This document shows, in pieces, positions 63,577 through 64,000 of a stretch of 64,000 bases of DNA. Numbering within the stretch: position 1 is the stretch's first letter; each line of letters opens with the position of its first letter. The DNA lies in contig CALSRA010000018.1 in the NCBI GenBank assembly GCA_943788635.1, forward strand, positions 25,001-89,000, given 5' to 3'. Below the pieces are notes generated by a model. That model saw only the letters and a program-made list of their open reading frames with translations. It had not been told where the DNA came from and made no database searches. The position numbers were made by a program, and so were the translations under genes. The DNA comes from an uncultured Alphaproteobacteria bacterium (GTDB lineage: Bacteria > Pseudomonadota > Alphaproteobacteria > UBA8366 > GCA-2717185).

Positions 63577-63732
63577 TATGTCCCATCGTTATTATTATTT
63601 GGGTATCGCAAGCGGCCGACCATAGGGTACTGGCCGGGAATGGGATATCTAATTGTGACCGGCGCCTGAAATCATGTGTCGATGCGCTCCCTGAAGGGTG
63701 ATTTTACTATACCAGGGTAGTCGGTCCAACGT

Positions 63733-64000
63733 TTACGAGCGCGTGAACTGCCCCGTTTTCAGGAAATGGCACGTTTGCCGGTGAACGGACGGGTTCCATG
63801 CAATGAAACTGTGGGTGGCCGGCAGGGCGATATGGTCTTTCATGCCGATCAGCTTCGTCTTTGCCACGGAAACACGGCCGTCATGGGGCGCTGGCACCAT
63901 ATGGTTGGCGACAAAATAGGGCCATCCCCTGCTGCCGGCGATGACGCCGATTTCGTAATAGGGCAGTGCCTGGTTCCGGGAACGGGCGTCGGTGGTCAGT
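63733..64000 (-). CDS. Alpha/beta hydrolase-like protein, C-terminal fragment (truncated by window edge)
   Basis: Reverse translation open to the edge: ...RSRNQALPYYEIGVIAGSRGWPYFVANHMVPAPHDGRVSVAKTKLIGMKDHIALPATHSFIAWNPSVHRQTCHFLKTGQFTRS*. Confidence 0.7.
   Translation of the reverse strand, partial: LTTDARSRNQALPYYEIGVIAGSRGWPYFVANHMVPAPHDGRVSVAKTKLIGMKDHIALPATHSFIAWNPSVHRQTCHFLKTGQFTRS

Overview
This is a GC-rich, alphaproteobacterial-looking chromosomal segment (Rhodospirillales-like by gene content and order). Housekeeping blocks include recA, alaS, folB-folP-folK, tsaC/sua5, serC-serA-(FG-GAP protein)-hisZ-purA, psd-pssA, rpoH, rluD, an L-threonine aldolase and tRNA-Glu(CTC). The accessory part, about 8.7-36.2 kb, holds two identical 932-bp IS5-family elements in inverted orientation, one complete IS66-family element with an 8-bp target duplication, a phosphonate-biosynthesis mini-cluster (PEP mutase fused to a nucleotidyltransferase, phosphonopyruvate decarboxylase, alpha/beta hydrolase) and a CoA-transferase/acyl-CoA dehydrogenase/MaoC/Rieske dioxygenase operon. 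The observations I rate highest are: the phosphonate cluster, which has no aminotransferase in the window; an IS5 insertion whose conceptual excision restores a 283-aa ORF; a pseudokinase-like gene with a single in-frame TGA; a microprotein ORF behind an FNR-type box; and a run of +1 frameshifts in icd (three), purA and two other genes, which may be sequencing error rather than biology. No CRISPR array or rRNA was seen. Family calls are from reading the translations; no database search was run.
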